The translations under genes were made by a program, and so were the position numbers. From Gemmatimonadota bacterium (lineage in GTDB: Bacteria > Latescibacterota > UBA2968 > UBA8231), in assembly GCA_002712305.1 (NCBI GenBank), contig PATE01000121.1, positions 1 through 15,402 on the forward strand: DNA of 15,402 nucleotides. The letters are read 5' to 3'. The notes under the pieces are model-generated. The model saw only the letters and a program-made list of their open reading frames with translations. It was not told where the DNA came from and made no database searches. This document shows, one piece after another, positions 7,449 through 14,422 of the stretch (its first letter is position 1; every line of letters begins with the position of its first letter).

Positions 7449-7476
7449 TAAAGCTTGGTCTTCAGGATACCGATAG
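7449..7476 (+). promoter_or_regulatory. Sigma-28-like promoter P2 for flagellin 3
   Basis: TAAAGCTT (7449-7456), 12 bases, then ACCGATAG (7469-7476): 7 of 8 and 6 of 8 matches, with the same one-base-longer spacer as P1. The predicted start near 7484 gives a leader of about 228 bases. Two elements with the same spacing 146 bases apart suggest tandem promoters. Confidence 0.5.
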
Positions 7477-7499
7477 TCCCTCTGTAACGTCTTTCATCC

Positions 7500-7519
7500 G
7501 GATCCCCGTCCCGGGATCC
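7500..7519 (+). repeat. GGATCCC/GGGATCC hairpin
   Basis: A perfect 7-bp stem (7500-7506 with 7513-7519) encloses the loop CGTCCC. It would lie at the 5' end of the P2 transcript, where it could stabilise the leader. There is no U tract. Confidence 0.6.
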
Positions 7520-7520
7520 C

Positions 7521-7553
7521 AATCAAGGAGGGTATCACTATCCCGTTTTGATT
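7521..7553 (+). repeat. Inverted repeat enclosing an SD-like AAGGAGG without a start codon
   Basis: AATCAA (7521-7526) pairs with TTGATT (7548-7553). Inside, GGGTA pairs with TA-t-CCC around TCAC. AAGGAGG at 7525-7531 resembles the flagellin Shine-Dalgarno sites, but no ATG or GTG follows at a usable distance. It could be a third CsrA-type site, a transcript-ending structure (GTTTTGATTTG follows), or a remnant of a lost gene start. Confidence 0.4.
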
Positions 7554-7660
7554 TGAAGTTGGTAGATCTGTGTAGCTTGTGGATGTAGGTAAGAATTCCA
7601 CGGATCGATCGGAACAGGTGTGAAGCAGCCACGTTGGGGAACGAGGCAGCTTAATTCGAC

Positions 7661-7702
7661 ATCGGCAAGGATGCCGATTGGCGATAAGATCAACAAGGAG
7701 GT
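7661..7702 (+). promoter_or_regulatory. Flagellin 3 leader: AAGGAT hexaloop hairpin plus Shine-Dalgarno, candidate CsrA target
   Basis: ATCGGC (7661-7666) and GCCGAT (7673-7678) form a perfect 6-bp stem around the hexaloop AAGGAT. The Shine-Dalgarno ACAAGGAGGT follows, with AAGGAGGT at 7695-7702, nine bases before the ATG. The known high-affinity CsrA ligand is RUACARGGAUGU with GGA in a hexaloop, and the B. subtilis hag leader has the same pair of sites. The match is by eye. Confidence 0.55.
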
Positions 7703-7711
7703 TCGACGAAT

Positions 7712-8872
7712 ATGCCGCTCCGTGTAAACAACAATGTTGCCGCCTTAAATGCGCGGCGGCACTTGAATATGAATAACAAGGTCCTGAGCACTCGCCTCGA
7801 GCGTTTGTCTTCAGGATTGCGCGTAAACCGCGCCTCGGATGATGCCGCAGGGCTCAACATCCGTGAAGGTATGCGAGCAGAGATTGCCGGATTGAAGATG
7901 AACGTCCTCAATGCCGAGATGGGCAGTAATCTACTTCAGGTCGCGGAAGGATCTCTTAACGAGGTCAATTCCGTCCTGATTCGCATGCAGGAATTGGCCA
8001 CGCAGTCTGCGAACTCAACAGTCACTGACCAGAACCGCGAAGCCATTCAGGCTGAGTTCACGCAGTTGAGCTCTGAGATCGACCGTATTGCTCAGGCCAC
8101 CACGTACAACAACCAGAATCTGTTGCAGGGTTTTGGTAACTCGGTGACATCCGCGTCCACCGTGGTGACCGGCAGTGATACCAGTGGTGTCACGCGAGTG
8201 AACATCTCTGGTGCTGAGGTGGGCACGTATACGTTCGCTGATTCCACTGGTGATTCAACCATCACCCTCGGCAATGGCACGGTTTCGCAAACCATCTCGA
8301 TCGGTACGATTCTTGATGGTACGCAGGTTGCTACCGGAACACAGATAGTGGCCAACTTTGATCGTATCGGTGTGCAGGTCACCCTCGCGGGTGCAAATGT
8401 TTCAAACGCTACCGGGCAGTATGCCGATGGCGACCTGGATGCCCAGACTCTCATTGTCGAATCGGGAACGGGTGGTTCGTTCCAGGTCGGTCCGAAGGAT
8501 CGAGCTTACAACCGCATCGAAGTCAGCATCGGTGACATGAATGCAAGCGGTGAGAATCTGAATCTGACCGGCGCGTCCGTATCATCGATCTCGAGTTCCC
8601 GTGCGACGATTACACAGATCGACTCGGCGATCCTTGCAGTGTCACTGCAGCGCGGTGACTTGGGTGCGTTCCAGAATCGCCTCAATTTCACGATCTCTTA
8701 TACCGAGAATGAGATTGAGAACATTCAAGCCTCGGAGGCGTCCATCAGCGATGCTGATATCGCCGCCGAAGTCACATTGTTCACCAGGGCTCAGATCCTG
8801 TCGCAGGCAGCGACGGCGATGTTGGCCCAGGCAAATGTGCTTCCGCAGAACGCACTGGCCCTGTTGCAGTAG
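7712..8872 (+). CDS. fliC: Flagellin 3 (sigma-28 class)
   Basis: Filament subunit of 386 residues. The N-terminal domain has MPLRVNNNVAALNARRHL, SGLRVNRASDDAAGL and NAEMGSNLLQVAEGSLNEV; the C-terminal domain has LQRGDLGAFQNRL, EASISDADIAAEV and the canonical end LPQNALALLQ. The central region is compact, with no equivalent of the flagellin 1 insert, and no Cys is present. The helix that in many flagellins reads RMRELAVQ (the TLR5 contact) is RMQELATQ here. The start follows AAGGAGGT. Two sigma-28-like promoters and a CsrA-type leader suggest the highest and most tightly controlled expression, so this is probably the major filament subunit. A hairpin at 8929-8946 lies before flaG and may reduce readthrough. 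Confidence 0.95.
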   Translation: MPLRVNNNVAALNARRHLNMNNKVLSTRLERLSSGLRVNRASDDAAGLNIREGMRAEIAGLKMNVLNAEMGSNLLQVAEGSLNEVNSVLIRMQELATQSANSTVTDQNREAIQAEFTQLSSEIDRIAQATTYNNQNLLQGFGNSVTSASTVVTGSDTSGVTRVNISGAEVGTYTFADSTGDSTITLGNGTVSQTISIGTILDGTQVATGTQIVANFDRIGVQVTLAGANVSNATGQYADGDLDAQTLIVESGTGGSFQVGPKDRAYNRIEVSIGDMNASGENLNLTGASVSSISSSRATITQIDSAILAVSLQRGDLGAFQNRLNFTISYTENEIENIQASEASISDADIAAEVTLFTRAQILSQAATAMLAQANVLPQNALALLQ

Positions 8873-8928
8873 AGTCAGCGACTCGCGTTACTGCACAGGA
8901 AGTGGTTGGATGATTGGATGGTCGGTGC

Positions 8929-8946
8929 CAGGCACTTGGGTGCCTG
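8929..8946 (+). terminator. Hairpin after flagellin 3, likely attenuator
   Basis: CAGGCAC (8929-8935) and GTGCCTG (8940-8946) form a perfect 7-bp stem with loop TTGG. AGGCCGCCTTCCTTC follows, which is pyrimidine-rich but not a clean U tract. It could give partial termination, so that flaG and fliD are made at lower levels than flagellin 3. Confidence 0.5.
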
Positions 8947-8999
8947 AGGCCGCCTTCCTTCACCGAAACGCGAGAAGAGACAAAGGACAGGATAGCTAG

Positions 9000-9425
9000 G
9001 TGGAAGAGTTCAACGGGATGTCCATTACAGAGAGGCAAAATACAATGGACGCAATCATCGCCACAAAGATCGTCGGCGCACCATCCCATGAGAGCTCCCG
9101 ACCATCTCCGAGGCCGCGGAACGTTTCTGGGGGTTTCTCTGGTGACACTGCTCCGGCACCACAAGCCAGGGCAGAAAATTCGGCGGCGGTACAGCCTGCA
9201 GAGCATGAGGCTGTCCAGCAGCTCGCAGCCGAACTCGAAAGCGCACTGAATCAGAACCAGGGTGATATCTCGGTCTCAGTTGATCAGGAATCTGGTATGG
9301 TAATCGTGCGGATTACTGACGAAGTCACTGGTGAGATCGTCAAGCAAGTTCCAGCTGAGGAGCTTCTCAAGGTGGATCAGAGCATGGAGAAGATCATAGG
9401 TCTTCTCATCGACGATCTGGCATAA
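9000..9425 (+). CDS. flaG: FlaG family flagellar protein
   Basis: A 141-residue protein. The C-terminal half (about 65-141) matches the FlaG family (PF03646): ISVSVDQESGMVIVRITDEV, then TGEIVKQVPAEELLKV, ending in MEKIIGLLIDDLA. The N-terminal half is Ser/Pro/Ala-rich and looks unstructured. FlaG lies next to fliD in many bacteria, and its loss lengthens filaments in some; the mechanism is not settled. The start is uncertain: GTG at 9000 has AGGA seven bases upstream, while in-frame ATGs at 9018 and 9045 are alternatives that would shorten the protein by 6 or 15 residues. No promoter is obvious between flagellin 3 and this gene, so it may depend on readthrough. Confidence 0.9.
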   Translation: MEEFNGMSITERQNTMDAIIATKIVGAPSHESSRPSPRPRNVSGGFSGDTAPAPQARAENSAAVQPAEHEAVQQLAAELESALNQNQGDISVSVDQESGMVIVRITDEVTGEIVKQVPAEELLKVDQSMEKIIGLLIDDLA

Positions 9426-9475
9426 TGTTCAAGCACTCGTAGTTGAATACAGCAGTTCAGGACACCTCTGCTGAT

Positions 9476-9502
9476 GCGCGCCGCTTCGCCCCAGCGGCGC
9501 GC
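9476..9502 (+). repeat. Perfect 10-bp GC-rich inverted repeat between flaG and fliD
   Basis: GCGCGCCGCT (9476-9485) and AGCGGCGCGC (9493-9502) pair perfectly around the loop TCGCCCC. No U tract follows on either strand. It could be a rho-independent pause, a transcript-stabilising 3' end for flaG, or a protein-binding site. The 236-base gap contains no plausible gene. Confidence 0.75.
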
Positions 9503-9581
9503 AAGAGAGGCAGAGAACATCACCAACGCACGAAGCCGGTGATGGAGAGTCCTCAAGAAGACGGTCGCGCGGTGGGGGTTG

Positions 9582-9597
9582 TTGGTTTCCTCACTGC
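9582..9597 (+). promoter_or_regulatory. Weak sigma-54-like element upstream of fliD
   Basis: TTGGTTTCCTCACTGC keeps the GG-N10-GC spacing (GG at 9584-9585, GC at 9596-9597). It lacks the CACG of the -24 box and has CTGC rather than TTGC at -12. It is listed because fliD has a 236-base upstream gap; it may be chance. Confidence 0.2.
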
Positions 9598-9661
9598 GCT
9601 ATCGTTGTTTCGCGCACTTCGATGTATCCCATGATGGGCAACGGAGGCGCCAGGAATAGAG

Positions 9662-12600
9662 ATGTCCCAAGGAATCACATTTCAAGGCTTAGGATCCGGT
9701 CTCGACACCGGTTCCATCATCGAACAGCTTGTCGCCATCGAGCAGCGGCCGGTGACGCTGATTCAGCAGCGTCAGGCGACCCTCGAGACGCAGAAGCTGG
9801 CGATCGCGGATATCAATTCCGCCTTGCTCAATCTGAAGAGCCAGGCTGAGAATCTGGCGGATGTCGATCTGTTCTCGATTACCAAGATCAATTCCTCTGA
9901 CAGCTCGAAAGTCTCGGTCTCGGCAACGAACGATGCCGCCATCGGTTCGATCAATGTCGAGGTCCTCGAACTGGCGCAGGCCCGATCGCTGTCATCGCGA
10001 TCATTTTCCGCCTCTGATGAGGACCTGGGTCTGGCCGGCGAGTTTGTCGTCAACGGCGTCGGTATCGAAATCGCGTCGACGGACAGCCTGATTGACGTGC
10101 GCGACACGATCAATGCCGCCGATGCCGGTGTCAACGCGCAGATTCTCACCGTCGCCGATGGTGACAATCGACTGATCGTCAGTGCCGAAGAGGTCGGTGC
10201 TGCTGGCTTTGATCTGCGTGATGCCTCCGCTGAGGATGTCCTGCAGGGCCTGGGGCTCACTTCGGCAGCGACACAGGTCAAGAACACCTTTGCCGATGGC
10301 GCTCGCTCGGCGCAGTTCCTCTCTGACAGCGACAGTGTCGGCACACTTTTGAATCTCAGTTCGCCGCCAGCGGGCACGGTCTCGATCGCGGGAACTGATA
10401 TCACCGTTGACCTGGCGACTGATTCGCTGACCAGCATCGCCGACAGCATCAACACGGCCGGAATTGCAGGGGTTTCTGCTGCCGTAACCAGTGTGGACGA
10501 CGGCGGCCTGATGCGCTATCAGCTCGAGATCCAGGGTACGACCGAGATCGTCGACAACACGGGTGCCATGGAAACCATGGGTGTGCTTGATTCCAGTGGC
10601 GACGTGGTCGATGAGATCATTGCCGGAGCCGAAACCGACGCTTTCACCAGTACGACGACCTCTCTGGGGTCGCTGTTGTCACTGGGAACCGGTCCACAGG
10701 GCTCGATCTCCATTGCCGGACAGAGTGTCGCCATCGATCTGGCTGAGGACAGTCTTACCGATATTCAGACTCGCATCAACGATGCGTCGATTGCCGGTGT
10801 CACGGCGACGGTGACCACAAGTTCCCACGCGGATGGTAAAAGTCAGTTTCGACTGCGGATCGACGGGACGACAGACCTGGTCGACGATGGGAATATTCTC
10901 GAGAGTCTCGGCGTGTTACAGGGCTCGAACTCAGCCTTCGAATCTGTTGCCCGGGTGCTTACGGCAAATACTCCCAACCAGGTCCGTGGCGCAGTTCTGA
11001 ATCCCGTTGGAGGCAGCGGCGCCAAGAGTATGGAAGTCGCCAGCGATGCCGATCCCCTGTCGACGACGATCGGTTCCACTGCCAGCGGCAGCGTTTCTAT
11101 TGATGGCGTGGCCGTCGCCATCGACCTCAACACCGATTCGCTGAATGATGTAAGGGACAAGATCAACGCTACGGGGATCAGTGGTGTCACGGCGACGGTG
11201 AATACAGTCGGTCCGGCCACTTTTGAACTGGAGATCTCCGGCACGCAGACCTTCGATGATGACGGCGGCGTGTTGCAGGATCTCGGTGTGGTGGGGGCCA
11301 ACTCGGTGGCGACCGACAACACGCGTTTCGGTGATATCGCCAATGTCAATGTACAGGCAGGCGATACCGTCTCCATCAGTGGTCGCAATCGCGATGGCGA
11401 TCAGGTGGCGGGCACATTCACGATCAGCAACAGCAATCTGCGGATTGACAATCTTCTGACCACCGTGGAGGGGCTCTTCGGTGACGACGTGACCGCATTT
11501 GTCGACGCCATGGGGCGGATTTCGCTGGCTGACAATGTGGCCGGTACCAGTTCCATGTCGCTGACCCTGACGGCGAACAACGAAGGCGGCGGAAATCTGA
11601 CCTTCGGTGATCTATCCGTGACGACGCAGGGCGCCGATGCCAGATCCTCCGAACTGCAGGCTGGGACTGATGCCGAGGTCCGTATCAACGGGATCACACT
11701 GAGTCGCTCGACGAACACGATAACCGATGCGGTCGAGGGGGTGACCTTGACCCTGAATCAGATCACCGATGAAGAGGAGGTCGTCGAAGTCAGTGTGTCG
11801 AAGGACGACACCACGCAACTGCGGAGCCAGCTGGAAGGATTTGTCGCCGAATACAACACGGCCATGGGACTCATTCAGGCGCAGATGGCTGTGGATACGG
11901 ATACCGGCGAGCGCAGTTCGCTCACCGGAGATGCCACCATCCTGGGCGTGCAGTCGCGACTGCGCTCGGCCATCATCAATGAGATTGATGTTGAAGGTGA
12001 GTTCAATGCCCTCGTCTTTATGGGGATCAACTTCGACCGCGATGCCGAACTGACAATTGACGACGCACGTCTCACCGAGGCGCTGGAGAACAACCTCGAG
12101 GACGTGCAGGCGCTCTTTGTAGAGCGTGGCAGTACAACGAACGAGGATGTCGAGTTTGTTCGGTCCACGACGCGGACCCTGGCCGGGAACTACTCCCTGG
12201 ATGTCACACAGGCCGCTCAGCAGGCCGAACTTCTGGGGAGTGTCGACCTGTCTGGTGGGCTGGCTGAAGCTCAAACGCTCACGATCACGGAAGTCGGCAG
12301 TCTGAGCAGCACAGCCGTTGTCGAGCTGACTGCTGGTGATACCACCGATGACATCGTCGAGAAGGTCAACAGCGCACTCAGCAGCGAGGTGGCCGAAGTG
12401 CGCCGTGGTTCGGTAGCCAACACAACCGATGGCGCCGCTGCAATCGATGAAGATACCGTCTTTGCCGACATTTTTGGTGCCGGTGTCGTCAATGGTGACA
12501 GCATCCGGATTCAGGGAACCACTCATGACGGTTCAGCTGTGCAGCGCTCCTACGAGATCGAGGATGCGGCGACCCAGGACATAGGTGATCTACTGAGCGA

Positions 12601-13336
12601 GGTCCGGGCGACATTCGGGAACGACATCAGCGCCAATATCGACGCCGATGGGCGGATTCTGGTGACCGACAACCAGGTTGGCCCGAGCAGTCTGACCGTG
12701 ACGCTGGTGGAAGCCAACGAAGGAGGCGGCAATCTCGATCTGGGCAGCATCGAGGCAGAGACAGAGGGACGCTTCCCAATGGAGATCACAGCTATCAATG
12801 TGGATGGCAGGCTGCAACTCCGGCACGACTCCTACGGCGACAATTCCGGATTCAGTGTCACTCAGAGTGTCGATCAACTTGGCCTGGCGACGGACGAGGT
12901 GCGTGGCGCGGATGTGGAAGGCTCGATCAACGGTGAAGTTGCGGATGGATTTGGTCGCATTCTCACCGGCTCGCGAGACAATGCGACGACGGATGGTCTG
13001 ACCCTGCGCGTGACCACGACACAGGCAGAGTTGGACGCCGACAGCAGTGATCGCGGCAGCGTCGGTCTCGTCTACGGTGTGGGGCGATCGCTCACCGATC
13101 TGCTATCTTTCATTACCGACGACATCGATGGAACGCTGAAGACCCGCGAAGATGCGATCGATGATACCATCGACAACCTCGGTGATCAGATCACCGTGCT
13201 GGAGCGACGCGTTGAGCAGACGCGGACCCATTTGGTCAGTAAGTTCGCGACGTTGGAAGGGAGTCTGGCAACGCTGCAGTCTCAAGGGGATTTTCTAGCC
13301 TCCCAGCTCGCCGGCCTGTCGTCCGGCAGAGGTTGA
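9662..13336 (+). CDS. fliD: FliD filament cap protein, oversized (1224 residues)
   Basis: FliD forms the cap at the filament tip and promotes insertion of exported flagellin. Typical members have roughly 450-700 residues, so this one is about twice normal. Seen: FliD_N begins ITFQGLGSGLDTGSIIEQLV; a hook-IN-type stretch lies near 120-170; three IN-like repeats span 221-309, 325-419 and 461-544; a module of about 105 residues (556-661) precedes the FliD_C core (662 onward, INGITLSRSTNTITDAVEG). An insertion (about 830-1100) holds a second FliD_N-like stretch, a second copy of the module (934-1037) and YGDNSGFSVTQ. The coiled-coil C-terminus ends FATLEGSLATLQ and DFLASQLAGL. No Cys was seen. 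AGGA six bases upstream supports the start. fliS follows after 28 bases. Inferred: the additions are exposed outer domains that could mediate adhesion or fit three different flagellins. Confidence 0.93.
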   Translation: MSQGITFQGLGSGLDTGSIIEQLVAIEQRPVTLIQQRQATLETQKLAIADINSALLNLKSQAENLADVDLFSITKINSSDSSKVSVSATNDAAIGSINVEVLELAQARSLSSRSFSASDEDLGLAGEFVVNGVGIEIASTDSLIDVRDTINAADAGVNAQILTVADGDNRLIVSAEEVGAAGFDLRDASAEDVLQGLGLTSAATQVKNTFADGARSAQFLSDSDSVGTLLNLSSPPAGTVSIAGTDITVDLATDSLTSIADSINTAGIAGVSAAVTSVDDGGLMRYQLEIQGTTEIVDNTGAMETMGVLDSSGDVVDEIIAGAETDAFTSTTTSLGSLLSLGTGPQGSISIAGQSVAIDLAEDSLTDIQTRINDASIAGVTATVTTSSHADGKSQFRLRIDGTTDLVDDGNILESLGVLQGSNSAFESVARVLTANTPNQVRGAVLNPVGGSGAKSMEVASDADPLSTTIGSTASGSVSIDGVAVAIDLNTDSLNDVRDKINATGISGVTATVNTVGPATFELEISGTQTFDDDGGVLQDLGVVGANSVATDNTRFGDIANVNVQAGDTVSISGRNRDGDQVAGTFTISNSNLRIDNLLTTVEGLFGDDVTAFVDAMGRISLADNVAGTSSMSLTLTANNEGGGNLTFGDLSVTTQGADARSSELQAGTDAEVRINGITLSRSTNTITDAVEGVTLTLNQITDEEEVVEVSVSKDDTTQLRSQLEGFVAEYNTAMGLIQAQMAVDTDTGERSSLTGDATILGVQSRLRSAIINEIDVEGEFNALVFMGINFDRDAELTIDDARLTEALENNLEDVQALFVERGSTTNEDVEFVRSTTRTLAGNYSLDVTQAAQQAELLGSVDLSGGLAEAQTLTITEVGSLSSTAVVELTAGDTTDDIVEKVNSALSSEVAEVRRGSVANTTDGAAAIDEDTVFADIFGAGVVNGDSIRIQGTTHDGSAVQRSYEIEDAATQDIGDLLSEVRATFGNDISANIDADGRILVTDNQVGPSSLTVTLVEANEGGGNLDLGSIEAETEGRFPMEITAINVDGRLQLRHDSYGDNSGFSVTQSVDQLGLATDEVRGADVEGSINGEVADGFGRILTGSRDNATTDGLTLRVTTTQAELDADSSDRGSVGLVYGVGRSLTDLLSFITDDIDGTLKTREDAIDDTIDNLGDQITVLERRVEQTRTHLVSKFATLEGSLATLQSQGDFLASQLAGLSSGRG
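10322..11293 (+). repeat. Three IN-like repeats inside FliD
   Basis: Protein-level repeats at residues 221-309, 325-419 and 461-544. Each follows the pattern VSI.G..V.IDL..DSL..I...IN...I.GV.A.V and ends near L/MGVL or LGVV. The G-[TS]-[VI]-S-I cores start at residues 238, 347 and 476. This resembles the flagellin/hook IN motif family. The spacing is uneven and the copies have diverged. Confidence 0.75.
11327..12772 (+). repeat. Duplicated module of about 105 residues inside FliD
   Basis: Copy a covers residues 556-661 (nt 11327-11644) and copy b covers 934-1037 (nt 12461-12772). Shared landmarks are F.DI near the start, a GD..I/S..G strand, a DA/DG-RI/L...DN..G.SS turn, and NEGGGNL followed by a Gly- or Glu-rich end. 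They flank the FliD_C core, so the duplication is not a simple tandem repeat. Confidence 0.75.
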
Positions 13337-13364
13337 TTGACCCATCCGTGGCGAAGGGAGATCT

Positions 13365-13790
13365 ATGAATCGTAGCCCCAGGCACCGCCAGTACAATGAG
13401 GTGCAGATCAAGACCGCGAACAAGGGACAACTCATCGTCCTTCTCTATCAGGGTGCCCTGCGGAACATGCGCAAGGCGCTGCTGCAGCTGGAGGAGAAGG
13501 ATATGGAGGGCAAGGGGAACTCCCTCATCAAGGCGCAGGATATCATCCTGGAGCTGATGTGCGCCCTAGATCAGAGCATGCTTGAAGAGGGCAACGAACT
13601 GGCAGCCAATCTTCAGCGTCTCTATCTGTATTGTTATCGCCAACTCGTGCAGGCGAATCTCAAGATGGCTCCCAAGCCGATCGAGGAAGTGATCGAGTTG
13701 CTGGCCAATCTTCTGGAGGCCTGGGAACAGGTGGCGGCCAATGGCGGCGGCGACGGTGGCATCCATCCAACGGTCGCCCTGACGGGTTGA
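13365..13790 (+). CDS. fliS: FliS flagellin export chaperone
   Basis: A 141-residue four-helix-bundle protein. It matches FliS (PF02561): YNEVQIKTANKGQLIVLLYQGALRNM is the family's N-terminal signature, followed by KGNSLIKAQDIILELMCALD, LQRLYLYCYRQLVQANLKM and the closing helix ELLANLLEAWEQVA. The length is normal for the family, with a short Gly-rich tail (NGGGDGG). FliS binds the flagellin C-terminus in the cytoplasm, prevents premature polymerisation and delivers the subunit to FlhA. GAAGGGAG is the ribosome site. It lies 28 bases after fliD, and its stop overlaps the Shine-Dalgarno of the next gene. With three flagellins sharing C-terminal D0 features, one FliS may serve all, though flagellin 2 diverges at its C-terminus. 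Confidence 0.95.
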   Translation: MNRSPRHRQYNEVQIKTANKGQLIVLLYQGALRNMRKALLQLEEKDMEGKGNSLIKAQDIILELMCALDQSMLEEGNELAANLQRLYLYCYRQLVQANLKMAPKPIEEVIELLANLLEAWEQVAANGGGDGGIHPTVALTG

Positions 13791-13801
13791 GGTCGCCAGT
13801 G

Positions 13802-14233
13802 ATGACAGTCGCCGTCGATATTCGCAGCCACGTTGAGTTTCTCGACGCTCAGTATGAGGATTTTCAGCAGATGAAGGGACTCGGACGCCGCCAGCGCGAG
13901 TGCCTGCTGCGAGACGACCTGAAAGGTCTGAGTCAGGCCATGACGCAGATGCAGGAGCTCATGGTCCGTGTTCGTCTGCGCCAACGCGATCTGGCCGTTG
14001 AGCTTGATGACGAGGCCCGCTGCAGGCCTGAGGTCGCAGAGCGGGTCGAACGCCTGCGCCATCTGATCGAGTCCGTTGCTCAGGTGCGCTCGCAGAGCGA
14101 GGAGGTCACCCGTATGTTGCTGCACCAGACCCGCCAGGAGATGGAGCAGTCGACCCGCCAGAAGCGGGCTACGCGTGGCTACGGGCAACCCGCCCGCGTA
14201 AACGAGCCGCGATTCACCGACGGACTCCGCTAG
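13802..14233 (+). CDS. FliT/FlgN-like flagellar export chaperone
   Basis: A 143-residue helical protein. The central part resembles FlgN/FliT chaperones: FLDAQYEDFQQMKGLGRRQR, then ECLLRDDLKGLSQAMTQMQE and LMVRVRLRQRDLAVELDD, which is the pattern of a long helix with a self-partner hairpin. A second helix ERVERLRHLIESVAQVRSQ follows, and the basic tail (RQKRATRGYGQP) looks disordered. FliT binds FliD and FlgN binds FlgK/FlgL; position directly after fliD and fliS favours the FliT role. I prefer ATG 13802, although the frame stays open upstream inside fliS: GAGGT at 13789-13793 overlaps the fliS stop and sits 8 bases before it, implying translational coupling. An in-frame GTG lies directly before. 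Family assignment rests on pattern and context. Confidence 0.75.
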   Translation: MTVAVDIRSHVEFLDAQYEDFQQMKGLGRRQRECLLRDDLKGLSQAMTQMQELMVRVRLRQRDLAVELDDEARCRPEVAERVERLRHLIESVAQVRSQSEEVTRMLLHQTRQEMEQSTRQKRATRGYGQPARVNEPRFTDGLR

Positions 14234-14315
14234 ACCCTACCCCCAATTTGCCAGCCTCACCGCCGGACCGGAGAATAGTCGATTGGCTGTTTTTGGGTGT
14301 CGTGGTATATTTCGC

Positions 14316-14342
14316 TAAAGTATCTGCTGTTGCTGCCGATAT
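14316..14342 (+). promoter_or_regulatory. Sigma-28 (FliA) promoter for flgM
   Basis: TAAAGTAT (14316-14323), 11 bases, GCCGATAT (14335-14342): TAAA with the exact 15-base gap to the -10, and 7 of 8 matches to GCCGATAA. It is the best sigma-28 match in the window. The start would be near 14350, about 73 bases before the flgM ATG. It gives the feedback loop known from other flagellar systems, in which sigma-28 drives its own inhibitor. Confidence 0.85.
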
Positions 14343-14422
14343 CTATCGATAGAGGCGGAAGTCCGACCCACTTCCTTCCCCGGGAAAGAGCAGGGTCGCT
14401 ACCAGAGCAAAGGGGGGAGCAC

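Larger units (their letters stand above)
7193..7711 (+). other. Long regulatory spacer upstream of flagellin 3
   Basis: This is the longest gene-free stretch in the window (519 bases). In order it holds a GCCC/GGGC hairpin (7237-7252), an 8-bp stem hairpin (7267-7303), sigma-28-like promoter P1 (7303-7330), palindrome GGGGATCCCC (7418-7427), sigma-28-like promoter P2 (7449-7476), a 7-bp stem (7500-7519), an inverted repeat enclosing an SD-like AAGGAGG (7521-7553), and the flagellin 3 leader hairpin and Shine-Dalgarno (7661-7702). The 67-codon frame at 7385-7588 overlaps these elements and has no recognisable family features. Confidence 0.7.

Noticed and set aside
7385-7588. 67-codon frame in the spacer before flagellin 3
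   Set aside because: It overlaps promoter P2 and two hairpins, has no good ribosome site and has an unremarkable composition.
11612-12526. Minus-strand open frame of 304 codons within fliD
   Set aside because: It is antisense to the well-supported FliD frame, and its translation has no recognisable domain.
13631-13801. Upstream extension of the FliT/FlgN-like gene inside fliS
   Set aside because: It would overlap fliS by 160 bases; the Shine-Dalgarno at the fliS stop points to ATG 13802.
14297-14422. Upstream in-frame extension of the FlgM-like gene
   Set aside because: It begins before the sigma-28 promoter, so the main transcript would not contain that start; ATG 14423 has the proper ribosome site.
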